Counted from the stretch's first letter, positions 1 to 8,625 are shown. The stretch: DNA of 64,000 bases from Allopusillimonas sp008369125 (GCF_008369125.1 NZ_VOAY01000003.1:558001-622000); one strand, 5' to 3'. A program made the numbers and translations. The notes: generated from the letters alone by a model not told the origin.

Positions 1-441
1 ATCAAAGCCCGCACGGTCGTGATACACATGCAAAATGCCGCGACGCTCAAGATTAAAGTCAATGTTTTCACGCTCGGCCATGTCATACAAATGCTGTCGT
101 GCCTCTATGGCCATGCGTGTGGTGGCAACGGTATTTGTTCGATAATTTCGAATAGCACCCGCAAATTCAGCCAGCCAAGAATACTTATGCCATGAGGGCA
201 ATGGGTTCAGCAACAATGGTGCATCTTTTTGCAGCATCCATTTAATGCCTTTGAGCAGTGTGCCTGGCTGATTCCAGACCTCGGCATTACTGGCCGACAG
301 CTGCCCGCCATTGGCATAAGAGGTTTCCATGGCGGGATATAAATGACGATCAGCCACGACTACGTCGTGACCGTGCTGGTTAAGGGTATATGCAGTGGTA
401 ATGCCGGTGATGCCGGCACCAATAACTAATACGCGAGACAT
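1..441 (-). CDS. D-amino-acid dehydrogenase / glycine oxidase-like FAD oxidoreductase (N-terminal part, runs off the window)
   Basis: I translated this from the reverse strand; only the first 147 residues are inside the window. The protein opens with a dinucleotide-binding motif (VLVIGAGITGITTAYTL) at residues 4-20 and continues with an ETSYANGGQLSASNAEVW-type segment, both typical of the DadA family of FAD-dependent amino acid deaminating enzymes. These enzymes oxidise D-amino acids or glycine to the keto acid plus ammonia and usually pass electrons to the respiratory chain. The gene lies directly behind a tandem glycine riboswitch, so glycine or a glycine-linked amino acid is the likely signal and perhaps the substrate. 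The family is clear; exact substrate is not. Confidence 0.85.
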   Translation of the reverse strand, partial: MSRVLVIGAGITGITTAYTLNQHGHDVVVADRHLYPAMETSYANGGQLSASNAEVWNQPGTLLKGIKWMLQKDAPLLLNPLPSWHKYSWLAEFAGAIRNYRTNTVATTRMAIEARQHLYDMAERENIDFNLERRGILHVYHDRAGFD

Positions 442-499
442 AGGTGTTCCAAAGAAAGGGATGCAGATACTGAACGAATACGTTCAGCTCGTAGCCCCA

Positions 500-684
500 T
501 CTGTCTCGGTACCTGAGAGTTTTACAACGCCGCCCACTGGGCGGAGCCTCCCCTTCGGTGGGCGCCCTTAGCGCCGCTCTCCAGATTTTTATGTGTGACG
601 GGCAGTCCTTTTGCCTGAGAGTTTCCGGGGCGGTTGCTCCGTCGGCGCCAGAGTATATAAATTTCCGGTCTCTCCTGCCACGTC
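500..684 (-). promoter_or_regulatory. Tandem glycine riboswitch
   Basis: Read on the reverse strand there are two consecutive glycine aptamers. The first begins near 684 with GGCAGGAGAGACC and closes near 598 with ACTCTCAGGCAAAAGGAC. The second begins near 584 with CTGGAGAGCGG and closes near 500 with ACTCTCAGGTACCGAGACAG. The paired GGAGAG and CTCTCAGG boxes, repeated twice with a short linker, are the hallmark of the class. It sits in the 5' leader of the DadA-like gene, 59 bases before its start codon. In this family glycine binding generally switches expression on; the direction here is inferred. Confidence 0.93.
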
Positions 685-706
685 ATACAACTTATTTGAA
701 CCGCAG

Positions 707-734
707 ATTCTAACAGAATCACCCAATAAATCAA
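707..734 (-). promoter_or_regulatory. Candidate sigma-70 promoter for the riboswitch transcript
   Basis: The reverse strand carries TTGATT (734-729), a 16-base spacer and TAGAAT (712-707). Initiation about 7 bases on would start the RNA near 700, just ahead of the first glycine aptamer, which is where it should be. The rest of the gap up to 1027 holds nothing I can identify. Confidence 0.5.
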
Positions 735-1027
735 ACAGTTACCGAATGAAGTAGGCATTTACCCATTGCGGAGAATAGGAAACAGGTTTCCCGTGCTCCA
801 ATATCGCCCTGGCGACGAATATGGACAAGTACGAAGGCGATTTCCGTGTCACTTAATAATTGATTACAAAAAAGCATTCGTCCTGAAAGTGCTGTAAGAA
901 TTGGGTTGAATCCCCGTAAAGTTAAACATTTTCTTTTAACTTAATACCTACGGCGATAAGTCTTGTCCATTTCAAATAATGCAACAAGTGCCCGACTTAT
1001 ATGCATTATTTCGCGGCGGGAAGCTAA

Positions 1028-2440
1028 TTAAGCAGTAGTTAACAGACGCTCCAACACCTGATAAAGCCTCTCATCGCTTGACTGCGCGATATTAAAGCGC
1101 AGAAAGCTTCCTGCAGACTGTGACAGGCTAAAAATATTGCCAGGCGCAAGCACAATATTTTCAGCCAGTGCTGCACGTGCCACCGCAACTGCGTCTACAC
1201 CTTTGGGCAAACTGCACCAAAGAAACATGCCTGCCTGCGGCATAATCCACGGCGTAATGCCCACTGCGCGCAAACGGGCCGCCACCGGCCCCATATTTTG
1301 TGCCAGGCGCAAGCGCAAACTTTCGACATGGCGTCTATAACCACCTTCTTTCAGCATGTGGTACACCAATTCTGCAGAAAGCCCTGCACCACCAAAAGAA
1401 GTGGCAATTTTCAAATCAGTAAGCGCCGCCGTCCATTCTGGCCTCGCCACAATAAACCCACAGCGTACAGCGGCCGACAGCGTCTTTGAAAAGCTTCCTA
1501 CATGCACAACTTGTTGCAGGCCATCAAATGCAGCCAAACGCGGTGATGGTCGGGCTTCAAAATCTGAAAAAATATCATCTTCAATTATCGTTAGCCTGTG
1601 CTGTTCAGCAAGACGCAATACTCTGTGAGCTGTGACGGCAGACAGCGTGGCGCCAGTAGGGTTATGAATAGCCGAATTCGTTATATAAAGCCGTGGCCCA
1701 TGCTGCTTCAGAACACGCTCGAAATGCACGAGATCAGGACCGTCTGCGGTGTACGGCACCGACACCACCTTGGCACGATGCGCTCGCAGTAGTGCATGAA
1801 AATTGAAATAGCAGGGGTCATCCACCATCACGGTGTCACCCGGTTCAATTAAAAACCGACACAGTAAATCAAGGGCATGCGTACCTGAATCTGTAAGTAG
1901 CACCTGGGCCAGCGACGCCTCAATGCCTGCGTCATTCAGGCGCCGTGCCAACAGTTGGCGCAAAAGAGCATTACCTTGCGGCGGCGCATAATCAGCCAAT
2001 GCGCTGGCCTCGGCCCGCGCAGCGGTACGCAAGGCCTTGCGCAAAATGTCTTGCGGCATCCAACTTGGGGGCAACCAGCCACAACCGGGCTTCATCAAGG
2101 TACCTGGAGCATTTAGCGCCTGATGCGATACCCACAACGGATCGATTTCACGATCGAGACGTGGCCCCAGATCAACCAGTGACAAGGGCGGCGGCGAGGC
2201 CGACACATAAAAGCCCGAGCCTCGCCGAGCCTGGATCAGGCCCTCGGCTGCCAAACGTTCGTAAGCCTCCACAACGGTTGATTTCGACACCCCCATAGCT
2301 TGGGCCTGGCCGCGTATGGAGGGTAGGCGCGAACCCGTCGACAACTGACGTCCGGTAATACGCTTGCGTATATCGCTCATAACCCTGGAGGTCAGCGTTT
2401 CAGTGGTTACGTCGGTCATATTATTGATAGAAGCGGGCAT
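1028..2440 (-). CDS. MocR/PdxR-family transcriptional regulator (GntR HTH plus aminotransferase-like domain)
   Basis: A 470-residue protein of the usual MocR length. Residues about 12-80 form a GntR winged helix (SRLPSIRGQAQAMGVSKSTV, then AYERLAAEGLIQARRGSGFYV). From about 120 to the end it is a fold-type I aminotransferase domain with a HNPTG motif and the pyridoxal-phosphate lysine segment VGSFSKTLSA near residue 320. Such proteins use PLP as effector or cofactor and regulate neighbouring metabolic or transport genes. It is divergent from the EamA transporter gene with 146 bases between the starts, so that exporter is its most likely target. The ligand cannot be read from the sequence. Confidence 0.9.
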   Translation of the reverse strand: MPASINNMTDVTTETLTSRVMSDIRKRITGRQLSTGSRLPSIRGQAQAMGVSKSTVVEAYERLAAEGLIQARRGSGFYVSASPPPLSLVDLGPRLDREIDPLWVSHQALNAPGTLMKPGCGWLPPSWMPQDILRKALRTAARAEASALADYAPPQGNALLRQLLARRLNDAGIEASLAQVLLTDSGTHALDLLCRFLIEPGDTVMVDDPCYFNFHALLRAHRAKVVSVPYTADGPDLVHFERVLKQHGPRLYITNSAIHNPTGATLSAVTAHRVLRLAEQHRLTIIEDDIFSDFEARPSPRLAAFDGLQQVVHVGSFSKTLSAAVRCGFIVARPEWTAALTDLKIATSFGGAGLSAELVYHMLKEGGYRRHVESLRLRLAQNMGPVAARLRAVGITPWIMPQAGMFLWCSLPKGVDAVAVARAALAENIVLAPGNIFSLSQSAGSFLRFNIAQSSDERLYQVLERLLTTA

Positions 2441-2586
2441 TTGTATGGGTATTTATATCAATACAGTTTTTTAAAAGTGTACGGATGTGTCTCTGGCTAG
2501 GTCAACACGATTCGCGCACAATTCATTAGAACCAGCCATCGTCTCCATCGTAGTGGCGTCCTGCAACCTCATTCGTACGTATCTGC

Positions 2587-3477
2587 ATGCAAAAAAACTC
2601 TACGGCCTGGCTTAATGGCATGCTTGGCGTCATCATCTTCAGTGGCTCGTTACCGGCCACACGAGTTGCGGTAGCGGGTTTTGACCCCTACTTTCTTACC
2701 TCAGCACGCGCTGGCATTGCCGGTCTGCTGGGTCTGGCCCTACTGGTACTGATGCGGGCACCGCGACCCCATGTTTCCGACCTGAAAGCCCTCGTCTTCA
2801 TTGCGATAGGTGTTGTACTGGGTTTTCCATTATTTACCGCCATGGCGCTGCAGTACATTACAGCCGCGCGCTCACTGGTGTTTCTTGGCCTGCTACCTCT
2901 GGCCACCGCTATTTTCGGCGTGATACGCGGCGGCGAGCGGCCTCGCATCGCATTCTGGGTGTTTGCCGTTCTGGGGGCCATGTGCGTGGCCTCGTTCGCC
3001 CTCCTGCAGGGAGGCGGTGCTTCATTTAAGGGCGACACGCTCATGCTGCTTGCCATAGTGCTGTGTGGCTATGGCTATGCCGAGGGTGGTCGTCTTTCAC
3101 GCCAACTTGGCGGCTGGCAGGTGATTTCATGGGCGCTGGTGCTGTCGCTGCCTATCTCAATACCCATGTTCCTCATCCTGATGCCAAGCGATTGGCAAAA
3201 CATTGGCGTGCCTGCCTGGTTGGGCTTGGGCTATGTCACCTTGTTTAGCATGTTGCTTGGATTCTTCTTTTGGTACCGCGGGCTGGCACTGGGTGGCATA
3301 GCCGCTGTTGGCCAGCTTCAACTACTTCAGCCATTTCTTGGCCTAATGCTTGCTGCAGCGCTTCTTAACGAAACCATCAGCTGGCCTATGCTGGTGGCAA
3401 CCAGCGCCGTCATAGCCTGCGTAGCTGGAGCTCGCCGGTTTTCTGCTACCCCACCCGCCCCTAAAGCCCTGCCTTAG
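2587..3477 (+). CDS. EamA/DMT-family transporter
   Basis: A 296-residue hydrophobic protein with about ten predicted membrane segments arranged as two EamA repeats (roughly residues 10-140 and 150-285), the standard size for drug/metabolite transporters of the inner membrane. Members export amino acids, metabolites or drugs. It is divergent from a MocR regulator, an arrangement often seen for amino-acid or vitamin efflux. No clear ribosome binding site precedes the ATG, so a start a few codons later is possible. Its 3' end overlaps the convergent SagB-like gene by 17 bases. Confidence 0.88.
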   Translation: MQKNSTAWLNGMLGVIIFSGSLPATRVAVAGFDPYFLTSARAGIAGLLGLALLVLMRAPRPHVSDLKALVFIAIGVVLGFPLFTAMALQYITAARSLVFLGLLPLATAIFGVIRGGERPRIAFWVFAVLGAMCVASFALLQGGGASFKGDTLMLLAIVLCGYGYAEGGRLSRQLGGWQVISWALVLSLPISIPMFLILMPSDWQNIGVPAWLGLGYVTLFSMLLGFFFWYRGLALGGIAAVGQLQLLQPFLGLMLAAALLNETISWPMLVATSAVIACVAGARRFSATPPAPKALP

Positions 3478-3480
3478 GGG
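3458..3480. other. Hairpin covering both stop codons of convergent genes
   Basis: CCCCTAA (3458-3464) and TTAGGGG (3474-3480) form a 7-bp stem with a 9-base loop. The TAG stop of the EamA gene lies in one arm and the TAG of the SagB-like gene, read on the other strand, lies in the other arm. No U-tract follows on either strand, so classical Rho-independent termination is uncertain. Confidence 0.5.
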
Positions 3481-4222
3481 ATGCATCTGGCAAGGCCGGA
3501 TCCCCCACGCAATACAGTGCAACCAGATCAAACCCCGTCTCCAGCCTCAGTAACTGCTGCATGCGGGCCTCATCGAATCCCATAACGGCTACCCCTCCAA
3601 GCCCAAGCGCGGTCGTTACAAGATACAGATTCTGAATGACCGCGCCCACTTCAATATCCACATAACGTGCACCACGCTGGCCATCAGCAGACTGATCGGC
3701 AAAATGTTGAATGGCGCGCTGCCTATCTGCGGCTATCACTACGATAGCCGCCGCTGTATCCAGCCAGGTATCCTCAGCCAGTGAGGCAGTTACAAGAGAA
3801 AGGGTTTTAGGCAATGCGTGCAACGCGTGCAGTCGATGCCTCTGGCTATTGCCTGAGTTGCCCTGTTCCTCGCCTGTTGAAAGGTGCTGCTGTTCGTCCT
3901 GGAGAGCACTATAACGGTAAAAACCGGGTTCAATCCCCTCAACCTGACGCACCAGTATGTACAACTGCAGCGGATACACTGCGTGAGCCGAGGGTGCCGT
4001 GCGTGCTCCGACCTTCTGGACCGGACCCTGTGCCGCTTCTGCAAGACACCTCAAGGCCTCCAGGGAGATCGGAATGCCCGAATAGTCCCGGCAGCTACGT
4101 CGCAGCCTTAGCAAGCGCTGGAGAGCCGCTAGGTCGGTCGTAGTACTGCTTGGCGTAGCAGGCTCAACTTGGCAGGAGTATTCAGCGTGTGGGTCGGAAA
4201 ATGACGCAAAGCGACTATTCAT
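3461..4222 (-). CDS. SagB/ThcOx-type nitroreductase-fold oxidoreductase
   Basis: A 253-residue protein of the nitroreductase superfamily, SagB-like branch. The RRSCRDYSG segment near residues 41-49 corresponds to the usual RRSxRxY FMN-binding start. It is followed by the conserved SAHAVYPLQLYILV region and, near the C-terminus, the LVTTALGLGGVAVMGFDEA helix-strand typical of the group. SagB relatives are FMN enzymes that oxidise azolines in modified peptides, but many stand-alone copies have no peptide partner. No YcaO, McbB or precursor peptide gene is nearby, so a peptide-modifying role is not supported. Confidence 0.8.
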   Translation of the reverse strand: MNSRFASFSDPHAEYSCQVEPATPSSTTTDLAALQRLLRLRRSCRDYSGIPISLEALRCLAEAAQGPVQKVGARTAPSAHAVYPLQLYILVRQVEGIEPGFYRYSALQDEQQHLSTGEEQGNSGNSQRHRLHALHALPKTLSLVTASLAEDTWLDTAAAIVVIAADRQRAIQHFADQSADGQRGARYVDIEVGAVIQNLYLVTTALGLGGVAVMGFDEARMQQLLRLETGFDLVALYCVGDPALPDASPKAGL

Positions 4223-4366
4223 GTCAACCGGCTGACATCAATATACGCAGTAATGCAAGTAGTTTGTGGTTTCATGCTGACAACATCTTGTAAACACAGG
4301 GATTTCCTCTTTCAGAGTGGGGCTGTAAAGACTATAATCGAAGATGTGCCAAATACCATATCCCCA

Positions 4367-4537
4367 ATGAAAACAGAGCCTGCCGTGGCCACTATGCCTA
4401 CTAAAGCGCGCATTATTCGTGCCGTCGCAAGTTCGACTGCAGTCGAAACGGGTCAAAGCATTAAAGAACTCGAGGTTTTCCTGCAAGAAAATGCTCAGTT
4501 AAGCAAATACAGTCAGCTCAATCTCGCTTCAGCCTGA
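4367..4537 (+). CDS. Small hypothetical protein convergent with fic
   Basis: A 56-residue ORF that I start at the ATG at 4367; in-frame alternatives are 4253 and 4394. A TATAAT box at 4333-4338 lies about 30 bases upstream, which favours the 4367 start, although the -35 region and ribosome binding site are weak. It contains the stretch RAVASSTAVETGQSIKELEV. That resembles the Fic-inhibiting helix motif (S/T)xxxE(G/N), but has T followed by G where G/N is expected. The ORF stops four bases before the end of fic on the opposite strand. It may be a real small protein, possibly an antitoxin, but I do not recognise a family. Confidence 0.4.
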   Translation: MKTEPAVATMPTKARIIRAVASSTAVETGQSIKELEVFLQENAQLSKYSQLNLASA

Positions 4538-4541
4538 TTCT

Positions 4542-5168
4542 TTACTGCCCGACCGTGCCCAGCCCCCGGGCCACCCACTGTTTCATCGGCTCGTAATTCA
4601 GCCCCAAGCCTTGCTGAATAGCCAAAATATACTCATCGCGACCAGCCTCCCAGCTGCTGTAATCCAGCGGGCCCATACCTGCCTGAACAGCCATTACATC
4701 CGCCAGCAACCGCGAAATACGGCCGTTGCCCTCCCTAAACGGATGCATCAAAATAAACTCAACATGCGTCACAGCAATCGCGTCAATTAGACGCTGAAGA
4801 CTGAAATCATGGCACGGCGTATGCATTGCAAGGCAACCACGATCAAATGCAGCCATCAGCCTGGGTATCTGCGCAGCCGGTGCAAACGGGAACCCACCTT
4901 TGCTCATATTAACGCTGCGGGCCTGCCCCGCCCACGAATAAACATTGCCCAGCCAACGCCTGTGCCAGATCTTCAAGTGTTCAACGGTAATGCCATCTTC
5001 AGGCATTTGATCTGACAACAATGACTCATACAGTTTTTGCAGCAGAATCAGCTCGGCCTCATCCATATCAGACGGCAAAGTAATGCCCAGTTTGTTGACC
5101 AGCACCCTGTCTCCAGATCCTGGTTCAAACATGCCCTGAGGCCCAGCTATGTCATATCGCGTGCTCAT
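4542..5168 (-). CDS. Fic-domain protein (putative AMP-transferase)
   Basis: A 208-residue protein with the complete Fic active-site loop HPFREGNGRISR (residues about 142-153), including the catalytic His, the acidic metal ligand and the Arg pair. Fic enzymes usually move AMP, or another nucleotide-derived group, onto a target hydroxyl. The start at 5168 is chosen because GGGG and AGG sit just upstream, whereas the longer start at 5186 has no ribosome binding site. The size and GDRVLVNKLGI-type N-terminus recall the short stand-alone Fic/DOC proteins. No (S/T)xxxE(G/N) inhibitory helix is apparent within the protein, so an inhibitor, if any, should be separate; the convergent ORF at 4367 is the only local candidate. 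Confidence 0.88.
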   Translation of the reverse strand: MSTRYDIAGPQGMFEPGSGDRVLVNKLGITLPSDMDEAELILLQKLYESLLSDQMPEDGITVEHLKIWHRRWLGNVYSWAGQARSVNMSKGGFPFAPAAQIPRLMAAFDRGCLAMHTPCHDFSLQRLIDAIAVTHVEFILMHPFREGNGRISRLLADVMAVQAGMGPLDYSSWEAGRDEYILAIQQGLGLNYEPMKQWVARGLGTVGQ

Positions 5169-5908
5169 CCTGTTACCCCGGCTCATGACTGACTATGCAG
5201 CACAGGCGGCGTACGCCTGTATGTGCTGCCCACGATGTGTCGTTGCGCTGCCTACTGCGCCTGAAGGCTCTGTCCTTGCTCAACAGACTGCAGCTTACCA
5301 AACAGCCACCCCATCACCGCACTTATACAGCTCTACAAACCTTACGATAATAGCCGCCACTATGCAAAAAATGACCAAAATAACAGTAGCTTACAGATGA
5401 ATTATAAAAAGCTGAGTACATCCACAAAACCTCGTTCAATAGTTGAACGCATCTAGATTTTTCGCCAAAAAAATCTCGAAATCGTCGATATACTTACAAT
5501 TAGTTTCAAAATAAACAGCAGCTACTTTTTGTTGATTCCATGAACGCTGCCTGTGGATAACTACTGGGGCGAGCAACTGTGAATAGCCTGTTGATGACTA
5601 ACGCATAACTCGTGATTGGACGAGGGGTCAAAAAGTTATCCGCAATCCATCCCCGAGATAAACCGTGCTTATACCCAAGTAAAAATGTACTCTAAAAGCT
5701 TGATTTAAATAGACTTTATTGAGTTATGCCACTTATCCACAGACACCCATTATTACTATCAGTATGAAATAAAAGAAGTTATATAAAAGCTAACCCCTTG
5801 CCAGCCAGCCAGCCAGATTTACAACTTCAAACACAGGGCTATACTGCGTCAGGTCGGAAAACCACAAACCCGTCCGGTTTTCCTAAGGCTGCTAAACCTC
5901 TTTTATTT
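5169..5908. other. A/T-rich intergenic region with DnaA-box-like sites (left flank of the origin)
   Basis: This 740-base gap has no convincing gene. It contains TGTGGATAA at 5552-5560 (a perfect DnaA box on the reverse strand), TTATCCGCA at 5636-5644 (one mismatch) and TTATCCACA at 5733-5741 (perfect, forward strand), in A/T-rich surroundings. Similar boxes recur at 7.85-9.0 kb beyond the aminotransferase and csp genes, so this could be an outer part of the replication origin or a DnaA-titrating cluster. Confidence 0.6.
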
Positions 5909-7078
5909 TCAAACACTTGTGAGTTTTTCAATGGCTGTGTTCAGCGTATCGTCCCGTTTTGCAAAGCAGAATCGAGCCAGATTATGGTTTGATGTCAGCG
6001 CATCAGGCTGTCGATAAAATGCTGATACAGGAATCACACCAACTCCGTGTTCCGTGGTCAACCAACGCGCAAAATCAGCTTCATGCATGTCTGAAATCTC
6101 GCTGTAGTCAGCCATTAAAAAAAACGTACCTTGGCTGGGCAAGACTCGAAACCTGCTTTTTTGCAGGCCTTGGCTCAACCGATCACGCTTTTGCTGATAA
6201 AAGCCAGCAAGTGCCAGGTATGGCTTCGAATCTTTCATGTAATGAGCAATCGCGTACTGCATTGGTGACGTCACCGTAAAGACCATAAATTGATGAACTT
6301 TTCGTATTTCAGCCATCAACGCCTTGGGCGCGCAGCAATAACCAATTTTCCATCCTGTGGCACTGTAAGTTTTACCAAAGGAAAACACCGTAATCGCATT
6401 AGCCGCTATGATCGGATTACGGGCAAGGCTTAAATGTTCATACCCGTCAAAGACCAGATGTTCATAAACCTCATCCGAAAGCACCAAAATATCGGTAGCC
6501 GCCACGATTTGTTCAAGGCTGTCGAGATCAGATTGCTCAAGACGGATGCCAGTTGGGTTATGCGGAAAATTAATCACCAGCATGCGAGTTTTTTTGGTAA
6601 TTGCATCGCGTACACGTTGCCAATCAACCTGGTATATCGGCGTAGTGAGAGTCGGCGCAATCATGGATACAACAACCGGGATACCACCAGCAAGCTGGAT
6701 AGCCGGAATGTACAGGTCATAAAACGGCTCGATGACAATTACTTCATCCCCGGGATGCACGAAAGCCTGAATACTTGCCATTAAGGCTTCGCTGGCTCCC
6801 GCAGTAACAGTTACTTCGGTTTCAGGGTCGTAGTAATGGCCATGCAGAGATTCGAGTTTGCTCGAAATTTCCTGCCGCAAAGCAGGTATGCCTGCCATGG
6901 GTGGGTATTGATTGTGCCCTTCCCGCATGGCCTGGTTTACCAGATCAAGTAGTCTTTCATCGGGGTTAAAGTCGGGAAAGCCTTGTCCCAAGTTAATCGC
7001 TTGGTGATCGGTTGCCAGCTGGCTCATTACGGTAAATATGGTGGTGCCCACATCCGGCAGCTTAGATATTAGTTTCAT
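5909..7078 (-). CDS. Pyridoxal-phosphate aminotransferase, methionine aminotransferase (YbdL)-like
   Basis: A 389-residue fold-type I aminotransferase. Visible landmarks are INLGQGFPDF (28-37), the NQYPPMAGIPALR substrate-loop region (56-68), NFPHNPTG (170-177), SDEVYEHLVF (201-210) and the PLP-binding lysine K236 in SFGKTYSATGWKIGY. This set matches the YbdL / methionine-(glutamine) aminotransferase group, which converts methionine to its keto acid, often for methionine salvage. There is no methionine salvage gene beside it, so the substrate is an inference from family similarity. It is divergent from csp and lies within the origin region, between two groups of DnaA boxes. Confidence 0.85.
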   Translation of the reverse strand: MKLISKLPDVGTTIFTVMSQLATDHQAINLGQGFPDFNPDERLLDLVNQAMREGHNQYPPMAGIPALRQEISSKLESLHGHYYDPETEVTVTAGASEALMASIQAFVHPGDEVIVIEPFYDLYIPAIQLAGGIPVVVSMIAPTLTTPIYQVDWQRVRDAITKKTRMLVINFPHNPTGIRLEQSDLDSLEQIVAATDILVLSDEVYEHLVFDGYEHLSLARNPIIAANAITVFSFGKTYSATGWKIGYCCAPKALMAEIRKVHQFMVFTVTSPMQYAIAHYMKDSKPYLALAGFYQQKRDRLSQGLQKSRFRVLPSQGTFFLMADYSEISDMHEADFARWLTTEHGVGVIPVSAFYRQPDALTSNHNLARFCFAKRDDTLNTAIEKLTSV

Positions 7079-7419
7079 ATTCTTGATTTATTTAATGGAC
7101 TGATTAGAAAAATATTAAGAACGAACAAACTCTAATATAAACGTATTGATATTGCGTCTGCGTTATTTGAGAATATTTTTTCGCTGACAAAAAAAATACC
7201 ACATTTGGTTAAACTAGCATTTTATAAATCTATAGCTCGTGGTTATTTTTACGGCGGCTGGTTTAATCCAGCTGTACGCAGGCATTACAATAAGTGATTA
7301 CTCGTTCAGAATATAGTCAAATAATACTTAGTTAATGGTTTTCGATTTCTGATTGATGGGCATGCAGTTGGTGTTCTTGGTTGCACCGAATTTTTTGTTT
7401 AATTTTAGGACGCTATATC
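7079..7419 (+). promoter_or_regulatory. Long leader of the cold-shock gene
   Basis: The 341 bases between the divergent aminotransferase and csp starts are very A/T rich and must hold promoters for both. A small hairpin GCTGG/CCAGC lies at 7257-7272. Cold-shock genes often have a long structured 5' leader that acts as a thermosensor, and the distance fits, but I see no unambiguous promoter boxes. Confidence 0.35.
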
Positions 7420-7626
7420 ATGGCTCAGAAGGGCAAAGTTAAGTGGTTCAATGCCGATAAAGGCATTGGTTTTATAGCCCCCGACGAAGGCGGAGCCGAC
7501 GTCTTCGCACATTTTTCTGCAATCATTGGCCGTGGTTATCGAAGCCTTAATGAAGGCCAAGAGGTTGAGTTCGAAGTCAATGTCGGCCCAAAAGGCCCGC
7601 AAGCTGCCGAGATTCGTCCGCTCTAG
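7420..7626 (+). CDS. Cold-shock protein, CspA family
   Basis: A 68-residue single cold-shock domain protein, normal length. KGKVKWFNADKGIGFI (residues 4-19) contains RNP1 (the family KGFGFI is KGIGFI here), and VFAHFSAI follows as RNP2. The start at 7420 is chosen over the in-frame upstream codon because AGGA lies nine bases before it and MAQKGKVKWFN is the family N-terminus. Such proteins bind single-stranded RNA and DNA and melt RNA structure in the cytoplasm. The RNP2 core ends HFSAI, as in several betaproteobacterial paralogues. It lies between groups of DnaA boxes at the probable origin. Confidence 0.95.
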   Translation: MAQKGKVKWFNADKGIGFIAPDEGGADVFAHFSAIIGRGYRSLNEGQEVEFEVNVGPKGPQAAEIRPL

Positions 7627-7853
7627 TTAGCCAAGTGTGAAGAAATATTACGAGTCACCGGGCATGAACCGGCTAACGTGTGCTGCCATGCTGATCCTTA
7701 ACTACCAAGCTCTTTGATCTAGACGAAGTGGCGCAGACCAGATGGTTGTGCAGTAATGTTGCAGGCTCCTACCCCCATGCCACAAGAAAGGATGGGCGTT
7801 CTGCTTAGAAAAGTGTGCCCACACTCAAGAAGCTTCTCAACAGTAACTCATAG

Positions 7854-7896
7854 TGTGGATAAGTCTGTGGATAATGAGTGGGCATGTTGTGGAAAA
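7854..7896 (-). promoter_or_regulatory. Cluster of three DnaA boxes
   Basis: TGTGGATAA occurs at 7854-7862 and again at 7866-7874, and TGTGGAAAA at 7888-7896. Read on the reverse strand these are TTATCCACA twice and TTTTCCACA, all matching TTWTNCACA. All three point the same way, at offsets of 12 and 22 bases, about one and two helical turns, which suits cooperative DnaA binding. Confidence 0.8.
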
Positions 7897-8418
7897 CCAG
7901 TGCTTGCTGCCAGCAGCAATGCGAATGTTCAATTTCCAAGAGTACGTGGTTCGCAGCACGCCAAACGTTGTCTCTCACCTTGCTGAACCACTGATTTGCT
8001 GAGTATCTGAACGGGCTGCTCTCCTGCGGCCAGGAAGGCGCTTTGGTTGGCCTGTAGCTGTGTCTAGCCGGCTATTTGTGCCTTGCCTGTTCTGACGCAT
8101 ATCGTGAATCAACTGCTCCCCCACTCTTCTTCTTGGCTGCTTCCGTCACGCTTGCCTGAATCTCTTAATACCATTGAATGTGTGATCGTCGGTTTGATTC
8201 ATGACATTGTTCCGCTCTAACGAAATTCTCTTTCCCGTGTCCGCTAAGTCTGCTTGTTGATCTGTATCGCGATAATGCCTGCCGCGCTTAGTGATAAACC
8301 CCATATATAGATGATGCTCTGGTAGTGCAAATCTAAATTATGGCCACGGAGTATAGATAGGGGGATACAAATAAGGAAAGAGAGACAGAAGACTACAGAC
8401 CTAGAAACACAGACTTAG

Positions 8419-8544
8419 GAATACAGACTTAGGAATACAGACTTAGGAATACAGACTTAGGAATACAGACTTAGGAATACAGACTTAGGAATACAGACTT
8501 AGGAATATAGTCAGAGGAATATAGTCAGAGGAATATAGTCAGAG
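8419..8544 (+). repeat. 14-bp tandem repeat array (nine units, two variants)
   Basis: Six exact copies of GAATACAGACTTAG (8419-8502) are followed without a break by three exact copies of GAATATAGTCAGAG (8503-8544). Degenerate copies extend upstream to about 8385. The array lies between the two inverted DnaA-box groups (7.85 and 8.95 kb) and directly beside an A/T-rich segment. It is therefore positioned where an origin would hold its unwinding element or protein-binding iterons; that role is inferred. Confidence 0.9.
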
Positions 8545-8625
8545 CAATATATAAATGACGTAGCGAATTTTCTCTTTATTTTTTTCTACATAATAGATAT
8601 AAAGCTTGTTCTATAACCTATGAGC
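8545..8625. other. A/T-rich segment, candidate DNA unwinding element
   Basis: Immediately after the 14-bp repeats the sequence becomes strongly A/T rich, with a pyrimidine run TTTTCTCTTTATTTTTTTCT around 8569-8588. Placed between inverted DnaA-box clusters, it is the best candidate for initial strand opening. This is based on composition and position only. Confidence 0.45.

Noticed and set aside
522..758. 78-codon ORF on the reverse strand upstream of the DadA-like gene
   Set aside because: It runs through both glycine aptamers and has no domain; the RNA structure explains the sequence.
3461..4222. Peptide-modifying (thiazole/oxazole) cluster suggested by the SagB-like gene
   Set aside because: No YcaO, dehydratase partner, precursor peptide or export gene nearby.
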